From NCBI RefSeq assembly GCF_051278035.1, contig NZ_JBNMNU010000077.1:1-19782 (forward strand): a DNA stretch of 19,782 nucleotides. The letters run 5' to 3'. Position 1 is the first letter of the stretch. The number at the start of each line of letters is the position of its first letter. Under the pieces are notes generated by a model. The model saw only the letters and a list, made by a program, of their open reading frames with translations, did not search any database and had not been told where the DNA came from. Shown in pieces: positions 6,520-13,545 of this stretch. Made by a program: the position numbers and the translations under genes. This stretch comes from Clostridium_AD sp051278035 (GTDB taxonomy: Bacteria > Bacillota > Clostridia > Clostridiales > Clostridiaceae).

Positions 6520-6889
6520 TATTTTTACCCTCCTTAATTTTTAAATTAATAGTACTAATTATTTCATTTTCATTAAAGTCTAAACTCTTCATTTGAGATA
6601 TGAAAGAATCGACGATTTTCTGTGCCATTTCCATTTTTAATTCTTTAACCATAGTAATATCATCTGATACAAATGTACCCATTCCCCTTTGTGTATAAAC
6701 TATTTCTAATCTCTCTAATTCCTGATAGGCTCTTTGAAGAGTATTTGGATTAACCTTTAAATTAGTAGACATTTCACGAACGGAGGGCAGTTTGTCTCCG
6801 CATTTTAATTTGCATGTCACAATGTCCTTTTTTATGAGGTCCATAATTTGAAGATATATAGGCATTCTATCATCAAAGTTTATGTCCAT
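6512..6889 (-). CDS. GntR-family transcriptional regulator, YtrA subfamily
   Basis: This 125-residue protein has a GntR winged helix at residues 10-75 (RMPIYLQIMDLIKKDI, GDKLPSVREMS, NPNTLQRAYQELE, QRGMGTFVS) and only a short helical tail of about 45 residues. That is the YtrA arrangement, with no large effector domain. A longer frame from 7048 exists, but the ATG at 6889 has GAGGTG before it and gives the standard N-terminus. It is the first gene of the ABC operon and probably represses it, since an inverted repeat covers the -10 box just upstream. Confidence 0.92.
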   Translation of the reverse strand: MDINFDDRMPIYLQIMDLIKKDIVTCKLKCGDKLPSVREMSTNLKVNPNTLQRAYQELERLEIVYTQRGMGTFVSDDITMVKELKMEMAQKIVDSFISQMKSLDFNENEIISTINLKIKEGKNNG

Positions 6890-6922
6890 AAATTCACCTC
6901 TTTCACTATTGTATCTGTGTTG

Positions 6923-6966
6923 TAGTGTATTAATCAAATAGTACACTAGTTGTATGGTACTGTCAA
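6923..6966 (-). promoter_or_regulatory. Promoter and YtrA-like operator of the GntR-ABC operon
   Basis: On the minus strand, TTGACA (6966-6961), a 17-nt spacer and TACTAT (6943-6938) form the promoter. The inverted repeat TAGTGTA (6923-6929) / TACACTA (6942-6948), with a 12-nt centre, overlaps the -10. From memory, Bacillus YtrA binds AGTGTA/TACACT half-sites with a 13-bp gap, so this is very similar and supports autoregulation. Confidence 0.7.
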
Positions 6967-6997
6967 TAAGTTTTTTTCTTTTAACATTAAATATTTC

Positions 6998-7039
6998 AAA
7001 AAGAATAAGGACACACTTTTGCATATCCTTATCCTTATT
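6998..7039 (-). terminator. Probable terminator of the AI-2E-family gene
   Basis: Read on the minus strand, AATAAGGA (7039-7032) pairs with TCCTTATT (7011-7004) across a 20-nt loop and is followed by a short T run. It begins immediately after the stop codon at 7041. The long loop lowers confidence. Confidence 0.5.
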
Positions 7040-7040
7040 A

Positions 7041-8144
7041 CTATTCAATTTGTTTATTTTTAAGGCTTTTGTTCATAAAATCATCTAGTAACATCTTAAC
7101 TAAGGCTATAGCCGGAATTCCAAGTAACATTCCCCAAATTCCGAAAAGTCCTCCGCCGAGAACCAGCCCAAATATGATGAGTATTGGACTAAGACCAACC
7201 TTATCGCCAATAATTTTTGGCGATATGAACCATCCATCTATATTACTTAAGGTTACAATGAATAGAATTAACTCTACAGATTTCATTGGACTAAAGAATA
7301 GTGTTATTATAACAGCAGGAATCATGCCTATAATATTTCCAAAGTAAGGAATCATATTTGATACACCGATAAACAAACTAAAAGGTAGGGGATAGGGTAC
7401 TTTTAATATCAAAAATCCTATGAAAGTCATACAACCAAAAATAATAGATGTAATAATTTTCCCTACAAAATATTTGCTTACAGTAGTATGAACTATTTTT
7501 CCAAAATCAACTAGCACGATAGCATGGGATTCACTTAAAATAGCATAAATAAATTTTTTTAAATTATAAATAATAGATTCTTTGTCTGCTAAAAAATAAA
7601 TTGAAATTACGATGCCAGACATTAATTTAATAAAGAAAGAACTTAAAATCATTATTTTATCAATTATAATTTGTAAACCTGGGGCAAAATATGTAGATAT
7701 ATCACTATTGAAATTATTGAGGTAATTTTTTAAATGAGTGCTAATATCGAAGTTATTTAATAATTCGTTTTTAGATAGAAAACTAATAGATAAATTATAT
7801 GCTTTATTTGCAAATATTGGAATATTAGCAAATAAGTCTAAACCACTTTTAATGATGCTAGGAGTAATCAAAGTTACTATTAAAATAATTATACCTATAA
7901 GAACAGTATAAATTATACTTATGTTATAAAATCTTTTTATTTTCGTTCGATTTTCAATATAAACCATAAGTGGATTAAGTAGGTATGCAATAACGAAACC
8001 CCAAATAAAAAAACTAAGTAAAGAAGAAGTTTTATGTACTATTGATCCTATATTTTCAATGTTATTCACTAGTCTAAAAAGAAGAAAAGTGATTAAAATC
8101 GTAGGTATAAATTTTATATACGGTATTTTTTTATATTCGACCAA
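7041..8144 (-). CDS. AI-2E family transporter (PerM/YtvI-like membrane protein)
   Basis: This 367-residue protein has about seven to eight hydrophobic segments and the family hallmarks: the early SLLSFFIWGFVIAYLLNPLM, the middle VSNMIPYFGNIIGMIPAVI, and the C-terminal PKIIGDKVGLSP followed by GLFGIWGMLLGIPAIA. The family (PF01594) was named for proposed AI-2 export, but many members, including clostridial ones, may be Na+/H+ antiporters or unknown permeases, so no substrate is given. The start is TTG at 8144, with GGGGG 7 nt upstream. It is transcribed alone, between its own promoter and terminator. Confidence 0.88.
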   Translation of the reverse strand: MVEYKKIPYIKFIPTILITFLLFRLVNNIENIGSIVHKTSSLLSFFIWGFVIAYLLNPLMVYIENRTKIKRFYNISIIYTVLIGIIILIVTLITPSIIKSGLDLFANIPIFANKAYNLSISFLSKNELLNNFDISTHLKNYLNNFNSDISTYFAPGLQIIIDKIMILSSFFIKLMSGIVISIYFLADKESIIYNLKKFIYAILSESHAIVLVDFGKIVHTTVSKYFVGKIITSIIFGCMTFIGFLILKVPYPLPFSLFIGVSNMIPYFGNIIGMIPAVIITLFFSPMKSVELILFIVTLSNIDGWFISPKIIGDKVGLSPILIIFGLVLGGGLFGIWGMLLGIPAIALVKMLLDDFMNKSLKNKQIE

Positions 8145-8174
8145 TTTGATTCCCCCAATATATATTTATTTATA

Positions 8175-8203
8175 ATTATAGCAGTTTAAAGGAATTATTT
8201 GAA
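8175..8203 (-). promoter_or_regulatory. Extended -10 promoter of the AI-2E-family gene
   Basis: On the minus strand, TTCAAA (8203-8198), a 17-nt spacer and TATAAT (8180-8175) are joined by a TGC extension. It lies about 30 bp before the TTG start. Confidence 0.65.
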
Positions 8204-8591
8204 GAGTTTTATTATAGTTTAAGTAATTAGTGTGGTAGAATATAAATGCTGTTTGTTAATAAGTGATAATATGTGTTAATATGTGATATAATACTATTAT
8301 GTTTTAAATACTAATGTTACCTTTTGAATAATGATGCTATTTTTTATTAAAAAAAACTAATAGATATGATATAAGAATCTAATATATATATTTACGATGT
8401 GAGCACAGATGGCTATATAGTTTAGGTTATCTTTTAATGTTTATAATTATACATATTAACTTTTATGGTTGTGTTGATTAAAAATAATAAAATTAATTTC
8501 AAGTTTAAAGTAAAACTACTAATTAGTATTGGTAACATGTGTATGAAAAAAATAAACGAATGGCTTAATAAGCCTAGAGGAGAGAATTAAT
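8204..8591. other. Gap without a recognised gene upstream of ctc
   Basis: This AT-rich stretch holds no convincing coding frame or known RNA family. It contains a 20-bp imperfect direct repeat (8254-8293), an extended -10 box TGATATAAT at 8284-8292, and a second possible promoter further on (TTTACG, 17-nt spacer, TATATA near 8390-8418). The long leader suggests more than one promoter for ctc, which is a stress-induced gene in relatives. Confidence 0.5.
8254..8293 (+). repeat. Short tandem direct repeat overlapping a -10 box
   Basis: Two adjacent 20-bp copies, TGTTAATAAGTGATAATATG and TGTTAATATGTGATATAATA, match at 16 of 20 positions. The second copy contains the extended -10 TGATATAAT. This may be a tandem binding site or chance in AT-rich DNA. 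Confidence 0.4.
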
Positions 8592-9176
8592 ATGAATCCA
8601 ACAACTTTAGATGCATTTGAAAGAATTCTAACAAAGAAAAAATTTAACGAAGAAGGTTTTATTGCAGGTGTAATTTATGGAGATAAAATTAAAGAACCAA
8701 TATCTGTTAAAATCGAGGTAGAACCACTAATAAGAATCCTTAAAAAACATGGTTCTAATGCGAAAGTATGGGTTAAATACGGAGAAGAAAAAAAATTTGG
8801 ATTTGTTAAAGAAATTCAAAGACACCCTGTATCAGCAAATATTACCCATATAGACTTACAAATCGTTTCACTTGAGCATGAAGTTAAATTGCAATTGCCT
8901 ATTACTTTTAAGGGTGAAGAAAATCTTATAGATAATTTACTTGAGTTAAAGGTTTATAAAACTGAAATAGATGTTTTTGGAACAATGGCTGTAATGCCAG
9001 ATTATGTAACTGTTGATGTAGCAGATAAAAAATTCGGAGATTCAGTAACAATAAAAGATTTTGTTTTAGATGGAAAAATTAAAGTTACAGATGAAGAAGA
9101 TGAAGTTTACGCAGCTGTAGTAGCAAAGAAAGAACAAGCTGAAGAAGTTATTGATGAACCTGTAGTTGAAGCTTAA
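8592..9176 (+). CDS. ctc: Ribosomal protein bL25, general stress protein Ctc/TL5 type
   Basis: This 194-residue protein has an N-terminal bL25 5S-rRNA-binding domain (about 1-90; GFIAGVIYGDKI, KEIQRHPVSANITHIDLQIV) and a C-terminal TL5/Ctc beta domain (about 95-185; LPITFKGEEN, YVTVDVADKKFGDSVTIKDF). It ends in an acidic tail (EEVIDEPVVEA). Length and layout match Ctc rather than the short Escherichia L25. It binds 5S rRNA on the large ribosomal subunit and is stress-induced in Bacillus. AGAGGAGAG precedes the ATG. It is monocistronic and ends at a strong terminator. Confidence 0.95.
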   Translation: MNPTTLDAFERILTKKKFNEEGFIAGVIYGDKIKEPISVKIEVEPLIRILKKHGSNAKVWVKYGEEKKFGFVKEIQRHPVSANITHIDLQIVSLEHEVKLQLPITFKGEENLIDNLLELKVYKTEIDVFGTMAVMPDYVTVDVADKKFGDSVTIKDFVLDGKIKVTDEEDEVYAAVVAKKEQAEEVIDEPVVEA

Positions 9177-9207
9177 GAAAAGCAAATGACATAGAAAAGC
9201 AAATTTA

Positions 9208-9245
9208 AAAGTATCTAGTCTCAACTTTGAGACTAGATACTTTTT
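9208..9245. terminator. Bidirectional terminator between ctc and aspD
   Basis: A perfect 17-bp inverted repeat (9208-9224 with 9227-9243) runs into five T residues on the plus strand and is preceded by an A-rich stretch for the minus strand. It abuts the aspD stop codon. Confidence 0.9.
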
Positions 9246-10875
9246 AGTTATTAGATATTTTCCATTTGGCAACATATTCTTCTAAAATTTCTCGAATTAC
9301 TTTTCCGATTGTAGAATAAGATTCATTATTTAAATTGGCAAGAGATATTCTAATAGACCATTCAGGGCCATGAAAGCCATTTCCACTGAGTAGTACTATA
9401 GAAGATTGCTCTGCTAATTTTAAAAGGATATCCACAGGTTTATAATTTTCCTTTAAATAATTCATGAAATCATCATTGTAATTATTTTTAGCCCACTCTA
9501 ATAAATCGAATTGAGTATAATAGGAAGCATCATACGGGTCATTCTTTAACTGTATTCCTAAATTGTCACATAATAGTTTTTTACGTTGTCTACAAATTTG
9601 TTTTGTCAGTTTTTTATACCTATCATCTTCATCAATTAATGCAAACAATGAGAAAAATGCCATTTGAACTTGTTGTGGAGTTGATAAGCCAGCGGTGTGA
9701 TTTAAAGCTACTTGACGGCTATCTGCAACAATCCTATCAATGAAAGGAATTTCATCCGGATTTATAGAAAGTGCACCATATCGTATTCTTGCTCTTTCTT
9801 TTTTTTCTTCATCCTGTTCTTTTAGCAATTTATCAAATACATTTTCTTCATGTAGCGCAATAGTTCCAAGTCGCCACCCTGTTACACCAAAATATTTTGA
9901 AAATGAATAAACTCCTATTGTATTATAAGGTAAGTCTGCCATTAAGGAGTGAAAGTCATCTACAAAAGTACCATATACATCATCTGAAATAATCATCAAA
10001 TTAGGATTGTTTATATTTACAATTTCTTTTAGCAGATAAACGGTCTCTATATTCATTGCAACAGATGGTGGATTGCTTGGATTAACTATAAACAGTGCTT
10101 TTATAGATGTATCCTGAAGCTTCTCTATTTCTTCTAATGGGTACTGCCAAGTATGTGTACCGTCTTCAGAAAGTTCGCTTGCTAATATATCAACTACTTC
10201 AAAATCATACCTGGGTAAATGAGGAATTTCAAGGTATGGTGTGAAAATCGGTGACATAAGTGCAATCTTATCACCCTTTGATAAAATGTTATTTGCAATT
10301 AGGGAATCAAATATATAGCACATTCCTGCTGTGGCACCTTCAACAGCAAATAAATTGAATTTTTGTACAAGAGGTTTATTGTAACATAATTCTTTAATAA
10401 GATAATCGTTGACTACGCTTTCAATATGTCCAAGCATTTTATCAGGCTGAGGATAATTGTCACCAATAATTCCATCTACTAGTTCATGCACCCACGCATC
10501 TGCATCAAAACCTTTTACTGTTATACCATAATTAATCATTTTGTTAAGAAGTTCTATACCAGGAGAATCACGGTGATTTTTCGCAAAGCCCATAAAATTC
10601 CTAAAAATACCTTGTTTTTTTGGCATGCCAGCTAAATCATTATCATTCCACTCTTTTCTAGATTCTTCTACAGCAAAATGGCCGAAGGTAAAGAAAGAGT
10701 CCCTAGGAGTAGCTGCAATCCAGTTTGGATTACCGCGGCCTGCATCCAGTAAAGATTGTGTACTATTCTTATTGGATTCTTCTGCAAGGCTTATTAACTT
10801 GTCTTTAAGTTCAAAGGGACTGACCTTACCATATATATTTTCAATTTCTTTACGTTCAGAATTATAAATTTTCAT
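9244..10875 (-). CDS. aspD: Aspartate 4-decarboxylase (bifunctional aspartate aminotransferase type)
   Basis: This 543-residue PLP-dependent fold-type I enzyme is of the expected length for aspartate 4-decarboxylase, longer than ordinary aminotransferases. Diagnostic parts are the N-terminal LLDAGRGNPNWIAATPR (42-58), NPSNPPS (265-271), the PLP-contacting IISDDVYGTF (295-304) and the Schiff-base lysine in SFSKYFGVTGWRLG (K327). It converts aspartate to alanine plus CO2 in the cytoplasm, with a side aminotransferase activity. In some bacteria the reaction is paired with an aspartate/alanine antiporter to make proton-motive force; no such antiporter is adjacent. AAAGGTG precedes the ATG. It is a lone gene, which suggests alanine supply or acid handling, but that is inference. 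Confidence 0.93.
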   Translation of the reverse strand: MKIYNSERKEIENIYGKVSPFELKDKLISLAEESNKNSTQSLLDAGRGNPNWIAATPRDSFFTFGHFAVEESRKEWNDNDLAGMPKKQGIFRNFMGFAKNHRDSPGIELLNKMINYGITVKGFDADAWVHELVDGIIGDNYPQPDKMLGHIESVVNDYLIKELCYNKPLVQKFNLFAVEGATAGMCYIFDSLIANNILSKGDKIALMSPIFTPYLEIPHLPRYDFEVVDILASELSEDGTHTWQYPLEEIEKLQDTSIKALFIVNPSNPPSVAMNIETVYLLKEIVNINNPNLMIISDDVYGTFVDDFHSLMADLPYNTIGVYSFSKYFGVTGWRLGTIALHEENVFDKLLKEQDEEKKERARIRYGALSINPDEIPFIDRIVADSRQVALNHTAGLSTPQQVQMAFFSLFALIDEDDRYKKLTKQICRQRKKLLCDNLGIQLKNDPYDASYYTQFDLLEWAKNNYNDDFMNYLKENYKPVDILLKLAEQSSIVLLSGNGFHGPEWSIRISLANLNNESYSTIGKVIREILEEYVAKWKISNN

Positions 10876-11000
10876 TATATTGCACCTTTCCTATTTTAAA
10901 TGTCTTATTCTTAGTACAATAATCATTATATTATTAGGACTAAAATAATAAAAGATAGTTAAATAACTAAAAAACAATTGGAATTATGTATAAAGTAAAT

Positions 11001-11021
11001 AGGGCAGGATTATCCTACCCT
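11001..11021 (-). terminator. Probable terminator of the repeat-protein gene
   Basis: A 10-bp stem with one mismatch (AGGGCAGGAT / ATCCTACCCT) starts 9 bp after the stop codon at 11030 and is followed on the minus strand by ATTTACTTT, a weak T-tract. Confidence 0.6.
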
Positions 11022-11029
11022 AAAAATTA

Positions 11030-11470
11030 TTATTTACTGTTACCTTTATTTGCTTCTGATTGTTTATTTAATTTCTTTGTTTCTTCTAAAGCAGAATCAT
11101 TAGTGCTGCTAGACATACCATACGAATTAGAAACGCTAGACATACCAGATGCATAAGGAGCACTACCAGTACTACTAGTCATTCCAGCATTTGTTGCACC
11201 TGCATTAGCTTTCGATTGTTCATTTAATTTTTTTGTTTCTTCTAAAGGAGCACCACTGGTACTACTAGTCATTCCAGCATTTGATTTAGCATTAGAACTT
11301 GCACCTGCATTAGCTCTTGATTGTTCATTTAATTTTTTTGTTTCTTCTAAAGGAGCACCACTTGTACTGCTAGTCATTCCAGCATTTGATTTAGCACTAG
11401 AACTTGCACCTGCATTGGCTCTCGATTGTTCATTTAATTTTTTTGTTTCTTCTACACTGTTATTATTCAT
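11030..11470 (-). CDS. Repeat-containing hydrophilic protein resembling gamma-type small acid-soluble spore protein
   Basis: This 146-residue protein has four copies of EETKKLNxQSxAN at residues 7, 42, 77 and 129, separated by Ala/Ser/Gly/Thr-rich linkers with the motif NAGMTSSTSGAP. It lacks Cys, Trp, signal peptide and membrane segment, and is likely unfolded. The repeat, especially the last copy ending NKQSEANKGNSK, resembles the K-Q-N-x-Q-S-x-A-N repeats of Bacillus SspE gamma-SASP, an amino-acid store in spores. That is resemblance from memory, not a proven match. The start at 11470 is chosen over an upstream in-frame ATG because AGGAGGAG lies just before it. A forespore-like promoter lies upstream. 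Confidence 0.65.
   Translation of the reverse strand: MNNNSVEETKKLNEQSRANAGASSSAKSNAGMTSSTSGAPLEETKKLNEQSRANAGASSNAKSNAGMTSSTSGAPLEETKKLNEQSKANAGATNAGMTSSTGSAPYASGMSSVSNSYGMSSSTNDSALEETKKLNKQSEANKGNSK
11243..11452 (-). repeat. Two tandem 105-bp coding repeats
   Basis: Units at 11348-11452 and 11243-11347 encode 35-residue copies that differ at one residue (Ser/Asn). A third, diverged and lengthened unit is at 11087-11242, and a partial fourth at 11033-11086. Near-identity of the first two implies recent duplication or ongoing slippage. Confidence 0.85.
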
Positions 11471-11523
11471 AAGAAATCTCCTCCTAATATATAATTTATA
11501 CTTCATGTATCTAGTACATTTTC

Positions 11524-11552
11524 TAGTTTACCCATTTTTGCTTTTAATATAG
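11524..11552 (-). promoter_or_regulatory. Candidate sigma-F/sigma-G-type promoter
   Basis: On the minus strand, GGGTAAACTA (11533-11524) matches GGnrAnAHTR except at one position, and CTATA (11552-11548) stands 14 nt upstream, matching four of five -35 positions. The spacing is short, so this is tentative. Confidence 0.35.
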
Positions 11553-11672
11553 ATGAAAAGATTGGGATATTTGTATTTGATTAAAAATTCTCGAAAATCC
11601 TATTGCTAATATTATTTATAAAAATTTTATTAAAAGTGATTTAATGTCTATATAGGTTAAGGAGGATTAACA

Positions 11673-12104
11673 GTGGGTATAAAATTAAAGGCTAAAAGTA
11701 CAATTTTTTTAATAGCTACCATCTTTTTGCTGGGAGTATTTTCGGGCTGTAGCAATAAAAGCAATAATGTAGCTACAACTGAATCCTTAAAAAAGAGCAT
11801 TAACAATATAACCCCAGAAGAGGCTAAGAAGAGGCTTGATAGTGAAAATGAAATTATAGTTTTAGATGTAAGAACAAAGGAAGAATATGAAGCTGGTCAC
11901 ATAGAAAAGTCTATACTAATGCCTGTAGATACTCTTGCGGAGGAGGCAGAGAAAAACCTTGTGGATAAGGAGGCAATTATATTCACATATTGCAGAAGCG
12001 GAAGCAGAAGTCTTGCTGCAGATAATATATTAGTGGAGCAAGGATATAAAAATGTATATAATTTAGGAGGAATAGCTGACTGGCCATATGAGGTTGTAAA
12101 GTAA
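11673..12104 (+). CDS. Rhodanese-like domain lipoprotein
   Basis: This 143-residue protein has a signal peptide ending in a lipobox, GVFSGC (lipid-modified C26), a short polar linker and one rhodanese domain (about 45-143). Domain marks are IIVLDVRTKEEYEAGHI, the active loop YCRSGSRS with catalytic C107, and NLGGIADWPY at the end. It should be anchored to the outer face of the membrane. Rhodaneses carry a persulfide on the active cysteine; the donor and acceptor here are unknown. The start is GTG at 11673 with AAGGAGG 7 nt before it. It is followed by a membrane 4Fe-4S-type gene and a methyltransferase on the same strand. Confidence 0.9.
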   Translation: MGIKLKAKSTIFLIATIFLLGVFSGCSNKSNNVATTESLKKSINNITPEEAKKRLDSENEIIVLDVRTKEEYEAGHIEKSILMPVDTLAEEAEKNLVDKEAIIFTYCRSGSRSLAADNILVEQGYKNVYNLGGIADWPYEVVK

Positions 12105-12125
12105 CTTTTGGAAAGGATATTTATT

Positions 12126-12717
12126 ATGAATAAAAAATGGGTAAATAACTTGTACATATTAACTATACTATTTTTCGCGCTTGGATTTTTTAATATTATT
12201 TTTTGCATGGCTTGGTTTTGCATGCATGATTGTTCCATTTATATTATTAGCAAAGAACGGTAAGAAGACATGGTGTCAAAATTATTGTCCAAGAGCAAAT
12301 TTGTTTACAGTATTATTTAAAAATAAGTCTTTGAAAATCGCACCTAAATGGCTGACAAAAGGCGATGCAAAAGAATATTTATTAATTTATTTTGGTTTTA
12401 ATTTATTTCTACTATTTATGTCAACAATAATGGTTTTTAATGGTAGAATAGAACCAATGGAAAAAGTGAGATTTATGATTGCATTTCAACTTCCATGGAA
12501 TATGCCTCAGTTATTAAATATAAGTTTTATACCAAATTGGGCAGTACACTTATCCTTTAGGGTTTATTCTATGATGTTTACTAGTACTGTTATAGGGATG
12601 ATTCTTGCTTTTAAGTATAGTCCTAGAACCTGGTGTACCATATGCCCTGTAAATACAATATCAGATATGGTCATTAGTAAAAAAAATAAGAAACAGAGGA
12701 AGGGATTAAATGCATAA
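12126..12717 (+). pseudogene. Membrane 4Fe-4S-binding-type protein (NapH-like), frameshifted
   Basis: The natural start is the ATG at 12126, behind GGAAAGG, but that frame ends at a TAA at 12261 after 45 codons. The rest continues one base later, from about 12205 to the stop at 12717. Dropping one T from the six-T run at 12199-12204 joins MNKKWVNNLYILTILFFALG-FFNIIF to AWLGFACMIVPF and gives one 196-residue membrane protein. It has about four hydrophobic segments, WCQNYCPRA after the first pair and WCTICPVNT near the C-terminus, a paired-cysteine pattern seen in NapH/polyferredoxin-like proteins (PF12801 type). The likely role is electron transfer at the membrane. The break may be a real mutation, a sequencing slip in the homopolymer, or rescued by slippage. 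The downstream methyltransferase overlaps its end by 8 nt. Confidence 0.75.
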
Positions 12718-13273
12718 ATTTAATATAAAGAATATAGAAAAATTAGATAATCCAGAAAGAAGAAGGACAATGCCTCCGGAAGAAACACTTTTGAAATTTA
12801 AAATTGAGGATAATGGTGCACTATTAGATGTGGGGTGTGGTATAGGTTATTTTACTGAACCAGCTTCAAAACTTCTTATAAATAATAAAGTTATAGGACT
12901 AGATATAGTTCCAGAGATTTTAGATTTTGCAAGGGAAAAAGCAGTAGGAATTAATAATATAGAATTTATAACAAGCGAAGAATATTATTTTCCAGTAAAA
13001 GATAATAGCTTTAAATATGTACTTATAAGCAATGTTATTCACGAGGTTTTAGACAAAGCAAGATACTTTAATGAAGTTAAAAGAGTACTAAAAGATGATG
13101 GTTATTTTTTAATAATAGACTGGGATAAAAAAGAAATGGATATGGGACCGTCTATTAACGAGAGAATTTCTATAGAAGAAATGATGGAATTGTGTAGTAA
13201 ATCAGGATTTAGAACAATTGAAAGTGTAAATGTATCTCCTAATCATTATGGCTTAAGACTCGAAAAACAATAA
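12710..13273 (+). CDS. Class I SAM-dependent methyltransferase
   Basis: This 187-residue single-domain methyltransferase carries motif I LLDVGCGIGYFTEPA (38-52), the acidic ribose contact in GLDIVPEIL (D65), ISNVIHEV as motif IV/post-II, and VKRVLKDDGYFLIIDW, like UbiE/Methyltransf_11 proteins. It is cytoplasmic; the substrate is unknown. Its ATG lies within the last codons of the upstream 4Fe-4S-type gene, with AGGAAGGG as ribosome site, so it depends on translation or transcription from that operon. Proximity to rhodanese and 4Fe-4S-type genes hints at small-molecule methylation, for instance of a metalloid or sulfur compound, but that is speculation. Confidence 0.9.
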   Translation: MHKFNIKNIEKLDNPERRRTMPPEETLLKFKIEDNGALLDVGCGIGYFTEPASKLLINNKVIGLDIVPEILDFAREKAVGINNIEFITSEEYYFPVKDNSFKYVLISNVIHEVLDKARYFNEVKRVLKDDGYFLIIDWDKKEMDMGPSINERISIEEMMELCSKSGFRTIESVNVSPNHYGLRLEKQ

Positions 13274-13306
13274 ATATAAATTGTGATTAAAACTATGTTA
13301 TGTTAT

Positions 13307-13312
13307 TATAAT
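13307..13312 (+). promoter_or_regulatory. Probable -10 box of the thiamin operon
   Basis: TATAAT lies about 25-30 bp upstream of the TPP aptamer, at the right place for its promoter. The only good -35 candidate, TTGTGA at 13281, is 20 nt away, longer than usual. Confidence 0.4.
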
Positions 13313-13335
13313 ATCATAAACCAAAAAAGAATAAC

Positions 13336-13430
13336 CAAGCACAGGGGAGTTGGATGAGCCAACTGAGATTAAGAACTGTAATTCTTTAACCCTAATAACC
13401 TGAACTGGATAATGCCAGCGTAGGAAGTTG
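13336..13430 (+). promoter_or_regulatory. TPP riboswitch (THI element)
   Basis: The conserved thi-box parts occur in order: ACAGGGG, a 6-bp stem AGTTGG/CCAACT, CTGAGA, an optional small stem, ACCCT, AACCTGAACTGGATAATG and CCAGCGTAGGAAG. It precedes thiD and is followed at 13480 by a terminator, so thiamin pyrophosphate binding is expected to cause premature termination of the salvage operon. Confidence 0.95.
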
Positions 13431-13479
13431 TTTAAGGGCGTATTATATATGTATATTTTTATATAGCATGGTAATTTAA

Positions 13480-13508
13480 ACACAAATCCTATGGGTTTGT
13501 GTTTTTTT
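13480..13508 (+). terminator. Attenuator-type terminator after the TPP riboswitch
   Basis: A 10-bp stem ACACAAATCC/GGGTTTGTGT (with one G-T pair) and a 3-nt loop run into seven T residues. It lies between the aptamer and the thiD ribosome site, as expected for the expression platform. Confidence 0.9.
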
Positions 13509-13545
13509 GCGTTATTTTTTAAATAATATAAAAGGGGAATAATAA

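Noticed and set aside
6890..7048. An N-terminal extension of the GntR gene to 7048.
   Set aside because: It would run through the promoter and operator, has no ribosome site and does not match the YtrA family N-terminus.
11243..11452. The 105-bp tandem repeats as a CRISPR or intergenic satellite.
   Set aside because: They are in frame within a coding sequence with a good ribosome site, and have no spacer pattern.
12181..12204. A TTG at 12181 as the true start of the 4Fe-4S-type protein.
   Set aside because: No ribosome site precedes it, and the upstream frame from 12126 encodes a hydrophobic N-terminus that joins smoothly after removing one T.
12199..12204. Programmed ribosomal frameshifting at the six-T run.
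   Set aside because: A forward shift is needed and no stimulator such as a stop, rare codon or structure is apparent; mutation or sequencing error is simpler.
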